Positions 22,905 through 64,000 of a DNA stretch of 64,000 nt are shown piece after piece (the stretch's first letter is position 1; each line of letters opens with the position of its first letter). The DNA is from Chrysemys picta bellii. Lineage: Eukaryota > Chordata > Testudines > Emydidae. The stretch spans positions 100,128,434-100,192,433 of the forward strand of contig NC_088795.1 in assembly GCF_011386835.1 (NCBI RefSeq), given 5' to 3'. The notes under the pieces are model-generated. The model did no database searches, had not been told where the DNA came from, and worked only from the letters and a program-made list of their open reading frames with translations. A program made the translations under genes and the position numbers.

Positions 22905-24183
22905 GGATCAAAATCTGGCTAACTGATAGGTCTTGTAATTCCCTGTTTACAAATATATTATCACTGAGCAGGTTTGTTTCTAGTGGGGTCCCATAAGGAT
23001 TGTTTTTTGGCCCTGCCATTTAACAATTTTATCAATGACCTGGCAGAAAAGATAACCGATAAAGTTTGCAGATGACACACAAATTGGAGGAGTGGCAAAT
23101 AACAAAGATCGATACATTGATACAGAGCCATCTGGATCGCTTGGTAAACTGGGCACAAGCAAACAACATCTGGTTTTAATATGGATAAATGTAAAGCTGT
23201 ATATGTAGGAACAAAGAATGTAGACCAGTGGTCCCCAACCTTTTTCGTCTGGCGGGCGCCATGCGGTGGACAAGCATCTGCCGAAATGCCGCTGACAAGC
23301 AGCAACGTCAATTCAGCGTCACCGCCTCTGGATGACGCTGCTTCTCGGCGGCATTTCGGCGGATGCTCGTCCACCGGCCAGTACGTGGGCGCACTTTATG
23401 CCCCAGTGGGCGTCATGGCGCCCGCAGGCACCGCGTTGGGGACCCCTGATGTAGACCATACATACATGATGGGGGACTGTATCTTGACAAGCAGAGACTC
23501 TGAAAAAGATTTTGGGGTCATGGTGGATAATCAGCTGAACATGAGCTTCCAGTGTGACTCTGTGAAAGGGCTTATGCGATCATGGTATGCATAAACAGGG
23601 GATTCTCAAGTTATAGTAGAGTCGTCATTTTACCTCTGTATTTGGTATTGGTATGGCTGCGGCTGGAATAGTGTGTCCAGTTCTGGTGTCAACAATTCCA
23701 AGAGGATGCTGATAAATTGGAGAGCGTTTAGAGAAGAGTCGTGAGACTGGTTAAAGGATTAGAAAACCAGTTTTCTAGTGATAGACTCAAGGAGCTCAAT
23801 CTATATACCTTAACAAAGAGACAGCGAAGGGGTAACTTGATTAGTCTGCAAGTACCTACATGGGAAACAAATATTGGATAATGGGCTCTTTTGTCTAGCA
23901 GAGAAAGGTATAGAACACTCCAATGGCTGGAAGTCAAAGCTAGACACATTCAGATTGGAAATTAGGTGTACATTTTTAACAGTGAGGGTAATTAACCATT
24001 TGAACAATTTACCAAGGGTTGTGGTGGATTCTTTATCACAGGCAATTTTAAAATCAGGGATGGATGTTTTTCCAGATCTGCTTTAGGAATTATTTTGGGG
24101 AAGTTCTATGGCCTGTGTTATACATGAGGTCAGGCTAGATGATCAGAGTGGTTCCTTCTGGCTTTGGAATCTATGAATGCTTT
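22905..24183 (+). mobile_element. CR1 LINE 3' region, interrupted by a hAT MITE
   Basis: The plus strand follows the CR1 order from the reverse transcriptase active-site region (CCTGCCATTTAACAATTTTA, then FADDT-like coding with a frameshift) through to the 3' end (AGATGATCAGAGTGGTTCC, then a GGAATCTATGAAT terminus). The 223-bp element at 23226-23448 splits it. Frameshifts are frequent and the 5' end is truncated. Confidence 0.82.
23226..23448. mobile_element. hAT MITE (GTCCCCAACC type) nested in CR1
   Basis: Starts CAGTGGTCCCCAACC and ends GTTGGGGACCCCTG, imperfect inverted repeats, with a perfect 8-bp duplication ATGTAGAC (23218-23225 and 23449-23456). GC-rich, with an internal palindrome (CGGCATTTC / GAAATGCCG). 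It has no coding capacity. Its insertion postdates the surrounding CR1. Confidence 0.88.
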
Positions 24184-24368
24184 GCAGCCAAATGCACCTC
24201 CACCCTGTCATGCACAAGAGAAAGACCAGTCATTTACTTGGGCGTAGTGTCCTCATGCTTTCCCTTTTCAACAGCAGCAGCTTTCATTCATAGAGTTACA
24301 ATTAGCCCTTGTTATGGGGTTTGTTTTGTTTTCTACAGTTTATGCACTTTACTATGATGTTATATAGG

Positions 24369-24606
24369 CAGGGATGGCTCCAGGCACCAGCTTAACAAGC
24401 AGGTGCTTGGGGCGGCCAAGGGAGAGGGGCGGCACCTGCGGCAATTCGGGGGCGGCAGGTCCCTCACTCCCTCTAGGAGCGAAGGTCCTGCCGCTGAACT
24501 GCCGCTGCCGATCGCAGCTTTTTTTTTTTCTCCAATGGCCGCCGCCGATCGCGGCTTTTTTTTTTTTTTTTTGCTTGGGGCGGCAGAAATGCTGGAGCCG
24601 GCCCTG
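24369..24606. mobile_element. Short non-autonomous hAT element related to 14665-18986
   Basis: 238 bp, flanked by the perfect 8-bp duplication TATATAGG (24361-24368 and 24607-24614). Its left end (CAGGGATGGCTCCAGGCACC and onward through AACAAGC) resembles the inverted right end of the 4.3 kb element. Its right end (GCTTGGGGCGGC, then GGAGCCGGCCCTG) resembles that element's left end, also inverted. Two internal T runs are probably slippage-prone. Confidence 0.88.
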
Positions 24607-24614
24607 TATATAGG

Positions 24615-26398
24615 TAATAGTCTCATTAAGTTCTGGGAGAGTAGGGGGGAAACAATTAAGAACTGGAATGAATAGAGCTCAACTCCATTACAGAATCTTC
24701 TCCAAAGATGGTAATGAGACACAAAGTGGGGAAACTCCTCTATTGCTGATTTTTTAGCAGGTCTGCATTTTGGAGAGAAGGGTTGGAGGTAAATGATAGT
24801 GGGAAGTGAGCACTGCAGATCAAGTTTGATCAGTTCTTTCAAAGTAACTGCCCTCATTCCTTTGTGTTTTATTTCTTTGAATGTTCTGATCTTTGCCTCA
24901 TCTTCTGCATGCTCATGCTTAATTTTTTGTTTTACTTCAGAAAGGCTGTGACTCAGATCCTGCTGGAACTAATTAGATGTCATCTCTTCAATATTTTGAG
25001 CAATGCTCAGCACTTTAAAAAAAAGTCTCTTCTGGTACTGTCATCAGATCTTAAAAAAAAAATCCTCCCTTTTGCTACAGATCATGTCCTTTTTTTCTCC
25101 CTGCCTGGCTTGTGAATACAGCTGAAATTATGACTATTTTCATTTTGATTCCACATTTATGCACAATCATCAACAACCATGAGTTACAGCAATATTGTTG
25201 ATATGCTGAGTCAGGTATCAAAATAATGGAAATGCATAGGTCCTATGATAAGAGTGGTTATTTTAGTCCTCATATTCTCAGTAGCAGAATTTGATTTTTC
25301 GGTAAACGAATTATACTTGTTTAAAGTCCAGAGGGCTTTTCAGTCAGATTGCAACAATTTCCAAGTAGGTCAGATTAGTTGACAGTGTCACTTTAAGCCT
25401 TGCTCTGAGATGGCATTAAAAAGATCTCAGAAAAGTCCTTACCCAGTCTTTCCATTCCTTTGCGACCAATAGAAGAGACAGGGCTGTCATTTTGAATTAA
25501 AAATAGAATGTCGAATAAATACTACTACTAGTGGGTGACTGTTCATGTGATAAAAAGTGCTTCTGCGAGTCAGACAAAGGTAAAAGTTCTCTAATGTGTC
25601 AAACAGGACTCGTCTACCTTACAGACTCATTGAAGTTGTTATGAAGCCTAACCTGCTGATGACACTGGCATCATTAATAAAACATCTGAAATGCTGCTGG
25701 CTGCAATAATTTATTACAAGTAAAAAAGAAAGAGGTATGTTTTACAATTTAGAAAAAGATAATCAGTGGATAATCTAAGGGACTTCAAAAAAGTGGAAGT
25801 GCAGTTCCTTTGTTCAGTGGTGTTAGGCAGTGGATGCTGTAGTGTAGGAGTCAGTCATTGAGAAAAGCCATTTATAATTGAACAGCAAATAGCAGCAATA
25901 AATAAATTATACCTTTCTTTTTTCCATTTTGGAAAAAAAATGCAAATACTGTTGATACAGACATACAAATAATGCCCTGTAAAATAGTTTGAAACCAAAC
26001 TAAAGTTGAGCTAGATTCAGTCACCTGAAATAGTTGGGATTATTTGCAGGTTTGCAAATGTGCAGACATTCCAGCTCAACACACTTTTTCAATCCAATGC
26101 GTGTAAAAGCCTAGTTTATTCTGAAGCCTTCATCTCTGGATAGTAAAAGTGTTCATAAAAGTGAATCATTACTCAACAACTAAATATCATGTTCTACAAT
26201 ATGAAAAACTGGTTTGTCCATGAGTATAAGTGACTTTCATAAACAAGATTTTTTTTAAAATTAAATATTTAGGGTTTAGTAGTTTGAGATTTTCTTTGTG
26301 CAGATTTTACAAGGAATTATATATATTGTTTTCTTTTAAAAAATTCTTTTCACTTAAGGTCAAAGCACTGATACACTACATGCATAATTTAAGTAGTA
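24615..26398. other. Intergenic DNA, nothing recognised
   Basis: AT-rich DNA between the two genes with no recognisable exon, RNA gene or repeat terminus. Open frames are short and random. Confidence 0.5.
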
Positions 26399-26586
26399 CA
26401 GTGAAACCTGTTCTAAAGACCACCTTAAATAAGAAATCCCGTCTCAAATAATTTCCCTCAACAGCTCCTTACAGTATCCCCTAGGGTTTCCCATACAATT
26501 CTGTTCAATCTTTAGTTAAAAGAACATTTTTATTAGACAACCAATTTTCGCTGTCCCCTTCAGTGTTTCCTTGTCAGGTTCAACTA
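26399..26586. mobile_element. Tigger/mariner-like MITE (CAGTGAAACCTG termini), copy 1
   Basis: Left end CAGTGAAACCTG follows a TA. The right end reads CAGGTTCAACTA, a decayed inverted copy, followed by TA. TA duplication and these ends fit a pogo/Tigger-like element. A second copy is at 54755-54934. The right boundary is uncertain by a few bases. Confidence 0.6.
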
Positions 26587-26984
26587 TATGTATCTTGCTC
26601 TGAACGCCAGAGGAAACCTGAGACACTTGCCCAATTTTAAATCCAAAAAGAGTAACCTCTGCATAGGGGTAATATGAAACTGCCATAACTATTCCTTAGA
26701 AATGATTCATTTGGCAGCAACATCACACTTACCCATACCTAATGCACAATTCTGATAAGTCTGGTTTGAACTGAAAGGCTTTTCTCAACTATAATTAATG
26801 GTCAGACTAATTTAAAGTCAATAACATCTAAAACGTAATAACTGATAAATAAAGGCACTTGACTTTTTGTGATACTCTCCCTTTAAAATGAAAACAGGAT
26901 TTTAATCATGCACGATATACTAGTTTGACAATACTGTGATTAAATAAAAATATTGCTTTAAATAACGAGGTATCCATAGTAGGG

Positions 26985-27385
26985 CACTAGGCCTTGGAGG
27001 CATGCACACATCCCAATGCACCCGTTGTGGATTTGTGCCCTTTAAAACTGGGAGCTGCAGGTGCAGGGCACATGACTAGGAGAAAACATGTGACCTGGTA
27101 TATGAAAACAAAGTACAAAGCTTCTTCTCTCTGGGGCAGGGGAACAAAAAGGAGAGACCCAGGTTCTAGGAAGTTAGTGTGGGTCTCTCTGTAGTAGCTA
27201 GGTGGGGCTATCAAAGGGGAAGGGTGTCCTTTCCCAGCCCAACTGGTTGATGCTGGGGAAAAAAGGGTTAATACCTAATATTTCAAATTTATTTGCTTTT
27301 GTTTGGGGACTAGTATTTGGAAATAAAACAAGCCTTGAGGAAAGCGGGCTAGTGTTGAGAGCTTTAGTCTACCTTCCCAGCCAGT
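26985..27385 (+). other. Possible solo-LTR-like or other repeat segment
   Basis: Less AT-rich than its flanks, with a TATA-like GTATATGAAA and an AATAAA some 190 bp later, resembling an LTR layout. I found no convincing TG/CA ends or target duplication, so this is only a suggestion. It could equally be ordinary intergenic sequence. Confidence 0.25.
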
Positions 27386-28648
27386 AAGTTTGCCTACCAG
27401 TTTACAGTATCTTTTCTATATTTTCCCAAGTGCCCCTCTTTATTTCATATTGGGCTATTATTTCAAGATGGTGTAAGTAATAATGAATGTCAGGTTTAGC
27501 TTGCCAAGTTCAGCTGCACAGGCAGAACAGAAATTGTGCATAACATACCACAGAAGTACATAATGAATATCTCCCATCTAAATGATGAAATATTAAACAT
27601 AGTCACTACACAGGTGACAGCAGAATATGGACCTCATTATGTAAGGCAGAGACACAGACCTGCTTTCTGTCATCTCTTATTTAGGCTCCTTACTGTTACC
27701 ATGCCTAGGCAGATAAATGGCTTCTCATTTCTAACAAATACAATTATAACATTTCCTAGTATTCTATTCTGATTATGTTTATGATGTGTGAACACATTGC
27801 TTCAACGGTTAAATACATTCAGATGTTAGCTACAATTTTATAATATTTAAAAGAGCTAATCACTATATCAATATGAAAAAATACAGTGTAGCTTACAAAA
27901 ATGTAATAAACATGGACAATTCAGGAGAACTGGATACTTAAATAACTAAAGGTTTCTACTGTCATGAAGTAATAATTTTAACCTGGCCAAAATAAACTCT
28001 GAGGCTGAAGACTGTGAATTTATTAAGCCCAAGATATGCATATCACCAAGTTTAACACAAGAACCCTTCAATTACTGTTATACTGAAATGTGCTTTCCGC
28101 CCTCTCAGGTTGGCTCTGTGCACAGAATTCCTCTTCCATGTTCCCACAACATGCTTCAACTTGTGACCTCCCTACCTTGTCTCACCCAACTCAATCTTCT
28201 CATAACTCCTTCTCCTCCTCTTTGACCCTTATTGGAAAACTTAGTTCCAATCCCTCTCTATCAGTAATCCCTTTTATTAAAAACAAACAAACTGTATTTA
28301 AAATCCAGATTTAGGTGAAATGATAGATTGGGGAGAAGGAAGAGAAGATGAGGCAATACGTTTGTTATGGGCACACAGATTGGGAGTTCCAAGGGCAACT
28401 GCCAACCAAAGTGAAGGGATTTGCTGAATTACTGTGTAGTTGTAGAGTATGATTACATACTCTAATGAGTAGAGTAAGTCCCTCTACTCTGGCCTATAAT
28501 GTCTTTCGGCCAATCAGAGTGAAGGGACTGGCATAAATACAATAAGTATACAATTATGGGTCAGCACATGTACAGTTTTGCCTGTGCTCTAACTGGCTCA
28601 GACAATTTCACTTCAATACAATGTCTGATATGCGTATTTTTCCTAATT
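27386..28648. other. Intergenic DNA downstream of FAM114A1, nothing recognised
   Basis: AT-rich with no exon-like or repeat-like structure visible. It may include distal 3' UTR of FAM114A1, since another reverse-strand AATAAA occurs at 28273-28278. Confidence 0.45.
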
Positions 28649-28654
28649 TTTATT
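28649..28654 (-). terminator. Candidate poly(A) signal of FAM114A1
   Basis: The first reverse-strand AATAAA after the FAM114A1 stop codon lies about 600 bp downstream. Alternatives exist further left (28273-28278). Confidence 0.35.
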
Positions 28655-29249
28655 AGCTGAAATTTGTTTAATGTACAGCTCTTTGAACACCAAAGCACTG
28701 TATGTGTGCTAAGGGTTACTATCAGACTGTCACTGAAAAAATAATATTGGAATGCTCAAAACAGAGTTCATTTGCTTAAGTTAACTTGAGAGTTAATGAA
28801 GGTTAAATACAGAAACTAACTTTCAAAAGTAAACATTTTAAACTGAGAATTAAAATGGGGCATCTGGACCAAAATGTTTAAAAAACATTGTTTTCAAATT
28901 TCCTTCAGACATCGCTGTTTAGAACTGAAAGTGTCAACATTAATTACCTGCTTCATACTGAAGTCAATACTAACTTCAATAAACACTTCATCAGTTTAAA
29001 TTGACGTGAAGAATATTCACTAACTTGAAAAGAAATTACCTATTCTAGTAACTACATCTAGTTAAAGAACTTCTATTTGATTTTTCTCAAATATTTTTCA
29101 GTACTGCCTGTGCAAAATAGCTTTTAGTGTCCTCAAAAGGCCCCTCTGTGGCCAGACATCTTTTGTGCCATCTCTTCAAATTGCATATATTAAAGAGATT
29201 AGGTTTGCGGTTTCTTTTACACACAGTGATGACAACTGCTGGGAAACTG

Positions 29250-59909
<30,660 letters not shown>

Positions 59910-60334
59910 TTATGCATGTGTCTGGGATTTGGAAACACTCTTATTACTAGTAACAAGGCATAATATTTAATGCTTAGTAAATACATCAATTAAAAATTAG
60001 GTGAAACTCACAAAATATGAAGCCTGCTACATCTGCTTAACTTACTTCCTAGGTCAGAAAAGCCAGCTAGACCTTCATTTACTCACTAGTTATATTAATA
60101 CATTTCAAATTCGTGTCCTGTATGTTAATTGAGCAGAAATGATGAAAATGAAATAGAATACAAATGATACAGGATATAGATCATTGTAAATCTTGTTATT
60201 GTGACAGAGAGGGGTAAATTTAGTGCTCAATCTTTCAAAGTACTGAGTGCCTTCAGCGCTGATTAACTAAAATGGGAACTGAGGGTGCTCTGTGCCTCCC
60301 AGGGCTGGGGCTTAAGTGGAATTCAGATGTTTCA

Positions 60335-61650
60335 TAAGAATGGATGGCCATATTGGATCAGATCAATGGTCCATCTAGCCCAATATCCTGTCTTCCGACA
60401 GTGGCCAGTGTCAGATTCTTCAGAGGGAATGAACAGAACAGAACAGTTATTGAGTGATATATCCGCTGTCATCCAGTCCCAGTTTCTGGCTGTCTGAGGT
60501 TTAGGGACACCTGGTGCATAGGGTTGTATCTCTGACCATCTTGGCTAATACCCATTGATAGACCCATCCTCCAGGAACTTATGCAGTTCTTTTTTGAACT
60601 CTGTTAATAGTCTTGGCCTTTACTATATCCCCTGGCAATGAGTTCCACAGATTGACTGCGTGTTATGTGAAGAAGTACTTCCTTGTGTTTGTTTTAAACT
60701 TGCTGCCTATTAATTTCATTGGTTGACCCCGGGTTCTTGAGTTATGTGAATGGGTAAATAACACTTAATTATTCACTTTCTCCACACCTGTCATGATTTT
60801 ATAGACCTCTCTCATATCCCCCCTTAGTCATCTCTTTTCTGTCTTTTTAATCTCTCCTCATATGGAGGCTGTTCCATACCCCAATCATTTTTGTTGAGAT
60901 GAGGTGACCAAAACTGCATGCAGTATTCAAGGTGTGGGCATATCAAAGATTTACATAGTGGCATTATGATATTTTCTGTCTTATTATCTATCCTGTTCTT
61001 AATGGTTCCTAACATTGTTAGCTTTTTTGACTATTGCTGCACTCTGAGCAGATGTTTTCATCGAACTATCCACAATGACTCCAAGATCTCCTTCTTGAGT
61101 GAAAACACCTAATTTAGACCCCATCATTTTGTATGTATCATTGGGATTATTTTTCCAGTGTGCATTACTTTGCACTTATCAAGACTGAATTTTATCTGCC
61201 ATTTTGTTGCCCAGTCACCCACTTTTGGGAGATTCCTCTGTAACTCTTTGCAGTCAATTTTGGACTTAACCATCTTGAGCAACTTCATATCATCTGTAAA
61301 CTTTGCCACCTGTTTACCCCCTTTTCCAGATCATTAATGAATATGTTGAATGGCTCAGGTGCCAGTACAGATCCTTGGGGGACCCTGCTATTTACCTCTC
61401 TCCATTGGGAAAACTGACCATTTATTCCTACCCTTTGTTTCCTATCTTTTAACCATATACTGGACCTTTCCTCTTATCCCTTGATTGATTACTTTGCTTA
61501 AGAGCCTTTGGTGTAGGGCCTTGTCAAAGACTTTCTGAAAGTCCAAGTACACTATATCCACTGGGTCTCCCTCCCTTGCCCACTTGCCTTCTGACACCCT
61601 CAAAGAATACAATCCATACAATTCATCTTTTCTCCCAACATTTTTGGGGC
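60335..61650 (-). mobile_element. CR1 LINE 3' region in 5' intron of FAM114A1
   Basis: Plus strand begins TGGATGGCCATATTGGATCA and follows the same order as 29490-30750 (CR1 3' end reversed, thumb, FTDDMK where FADDTK is expected, then DIVYLDFQKVFDKALH at the fingers). Several frames and stops. It has the same orientation as the host gene. Confidence 0.85.
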
Positions 61651-64000
61651 TATCGGATTTGTTCTCAAGTGTGTTACTTGGATTGGATTTTAGGAACACT
61701 TTCCCTAAAAGTCCTGAGAGGTGATACAAAGGAGAGTTGAGGATGCTCAGGACTTTACAGGACTAGGCTCTGAACACAGATGCAGGGCTTTCCCTTATGA
61801 ACCTTTGCTCTCTAAACAATCAATCATCCCACTCTCCTGGGTTATGTTGTTGCTCTAATTTTAACCTTCAAATCATCTTCCCCCAATAATACTAACCAGC
61901 TTTCATTGTGTATGTTACCTAGGCATTTGACCTTTGGACAGGAGGAGCTCTGGTTGGATCAGGTGGCAGAAAAACAAGCATTGCACCCTCATTTAGGAAG
62001 GTATTTGGTAGGTGGTCCCATTGAAGTCAATGGGACTATTCACAATCTTAAAGGCAGGCTTAGGTAAAGGTTGTTCTTTCAAAAGCATACAGTGTTTGCC
62101 AAACTCTGCTCCTACTGGAGTCTACAGGACCAGGGTTAGGACAATGCTGAGAGTTTCTGAAAATCCTCTTGCATATACCTTGCCGATTTGGGACCTAAGT
62201 ATGCACAAGGAGGTGTTAATGATACTTCCGCACACTTATGCTTCTCTGCCATCAACTAAGTTGTCATGAGTTAAAAAGCTGTGATGTGAAAAATCAATCT
62301 AGGAAAACAAATCAAAGACATTTCTAGAAATCTAAAACAAACACAATTGTAGGTGTTTATTAAATATTGTCCATATTCCCTAAGATTGGGAACTGCATGC
62401 ATTTTATAAATTAAAAAATGAGTTTTCCCAGAGTTATTTTGATTGCTGCAAAACAGTTCATCAGTAGCTAGAGTACAGTACAGTATTTATATGCATCTGG
62501 GGTATCCAATTAGAGAGAGATGCAACAAACCATTGTGATTGAGGGTGGAGTGGAGGGAAGTTTTGCTGCATGGTTCTGTGATTGCCAGATGGATTATTCA
62601 TGAGATGCTCTATGAATTCAAAAAGTATCGTCTGGGGACTATAAAATTACATAAAATAACTCTACATTGTGAAGCAGCACATTTGAGAGATCACGTGCAA
62701 GAACAGCAGAGTATCTTGGGGAAAACACAAAGTTCCAAAGTACAGAAATCTCTTACAGAACAGACCTGCAGATTGTGCTGACTATGTGAAATAACCGATT
62801 TACTATTTTATAGTTTAGTCTACGTGGGACTCTTGCATTTTACATTGAAACAATGAGACTTGGCAGCTTAGAATTTTGATTTGTCACAACAAGATGGTTG
62901 AAATGATCTTTGCCTCTTTTTTCCTGTCTCACAAACTGTAGTTGTGTGTCAAACTGTGCATGGTTAGTTAGGCTACCAGCAATGAAACTGTGAGTCAACA
63001 GAGTTATTGCAGAGTGAAGTTCTACTTTATCTTTCCCTAGCCTGCTGTGCATTTTAATTGGTTCAATGAAAATATTATTACCATTAGTAAATTCATGATT
63101 CATTATTTTTATTGACCAACTTTCTGGGACTGTAAGTAATTGTTAATTTGTGCTTGTAAACTAATATAGCTAGATACTCTATGTTGCATTCGTTAGCATT
63201 TCTATTATTTATATTTTTACAAAAGGGAAATCCAAAAGAAATTTCAATTACTTTTTTTTCTACTGAGTCATAAAATTGTATTCACCTTCTTTTGAGATTG
63301 TGACAAAATATTGCAGACAAATCAATATATAATTTTTTAAAAATATTAACTGCACATAGGAAGGTGTGCAGGGTTTTTTTAGGTTGATTTTCCAGTTTCC
63401 TTACATAAAAATGATGTTTTGTTTTTTCTTACATTCTGAAATGCTGGCCTGAAAAATATACTTATGGCTTTTCAGCTATGCTTACACCGTCAAGAAAATG
63501 AGCATGCATATTTTGGTGGTGTATTGATATTTACATTATGAGAATTCAGCATTTGCAGAACTGTACCTCTAGCTTTCATGCACCGCAGAACTGTGAGCCA
63601 ATAATTCAGGGAAACTGGATGCAGTTTTGCTGAACTAAGCTTTGAGCTAAGCACCTCCGACTATAACAAAAGAAGCCGATTAGCTCAAAGTAGCACAGCT
63701 GGGGCATGTCATCATTGTTGAGGATGTACATGAATGAGGAAAAGCACAAACATCATGAAAATACAAATTGTTTTAGAATGTGAGCGTGACAGACATTCAA
63801 ATGAAAAATTATTTGTTACTTTAACAACATGGAAACGGGAGGGCTCTCGATGGTTCTGTGTTTTAGAGATGAAGACTTACTGATTTTGTTTTACATAGTG
63901 GTGTCATATTTACGCAGATATTACAAATACAGTATCTTCTGACAAAATTAGTGACTCTTTTCTGTCCACCCTCTCTCCATCTGTTTCCTAATTAAATTTA
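61651..64000. other. FAM114A1 5' intron, nothing recognised
   Basis: I searched the minus strand for the tryptophan-rich GWGSWGKSLLSS exon expected upstream and did not see it. No other repeat terminus or exon recognised. Confidence 0.5.

Overview
The window is vertebrate nuclear DNA. It carries two conserved host genes split into short exons with GT/AG splice sites, set in AT-rich introns and intergenic DNA full of interspersed repeats. The repeats point to a turtle, most likely a cryptodire: many CR1 LINE copies, a tRNA-derived SINE with a CR1-like 3' tail as in the turtle Cry (tortoise Pol III) family, a DIRS retrotransposon, a ZMYM1-like hAT element, and many hAT, Harbinger and Tigger-like miniature elements. 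The species assignment is inference.

Host genes. FAM114A1 (NOXP20) lies on the minus strand. I could place eleven coding exons between 59878 and 29250. They join in frame with consistent splice phases and end in a normal stop codon, giving 417 C-terminal residues. The first coding exon or exons are not visible and probably lie beyond 64000. At 3270-3358 on the plus strand is a short exon that I read as the last coding exon of TMEM156. This gives a tail-to-tail TMEM156 / FAM114A1 pair, as in mammals, with about 26 kb between the two stop codons.

Layout. 1-3.3 kb: CR1 fragment, SINE-like repeat, a CpG-rich Harbinger-type MITE and the TMEM156 terminal exon. 3.4-14.6 kb: intergenic DNA with small MITEs, one Cry-like SINE, a TG/G microsatellite and an old CR1. 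14.7-19.0 kb: a complete 4.3 kb hAT element with terminal repeats and a perfect 8-bp target duplication, but a decayed transposase. 19.3-22.2 kb: a decayed, 5'-truncated DIRS retrotransposon on the minus strand. 22.9-24.2 kb: a CR1 interrupted by a hAT MITE. 24.4-29.2 kb: intergenic DNA downstream of FAM114A1. 29.25-59.9 kb: FAM114A1, whose introns hold CR1 copies, fold-back retroposons, paired Harbinger MITEs, hAT MITEs and a 2.2 kb Harbinger element with a dead transposase. 59.9-64 kb: 5' intron with another CR1.

No bacterial-type operon, CRISPR array, rRNA gene or functional tRNA gene is present. I do not see a new multi-gene system. The best leads are in repeat biology: a master hAT element with an internally deleted relative 5 kb away, fold-back retroposons flanked by 12-13 bp duplications, two Harbinger MITEs sharing one TAA, and a MITE with an unusual 9-bp duplication.
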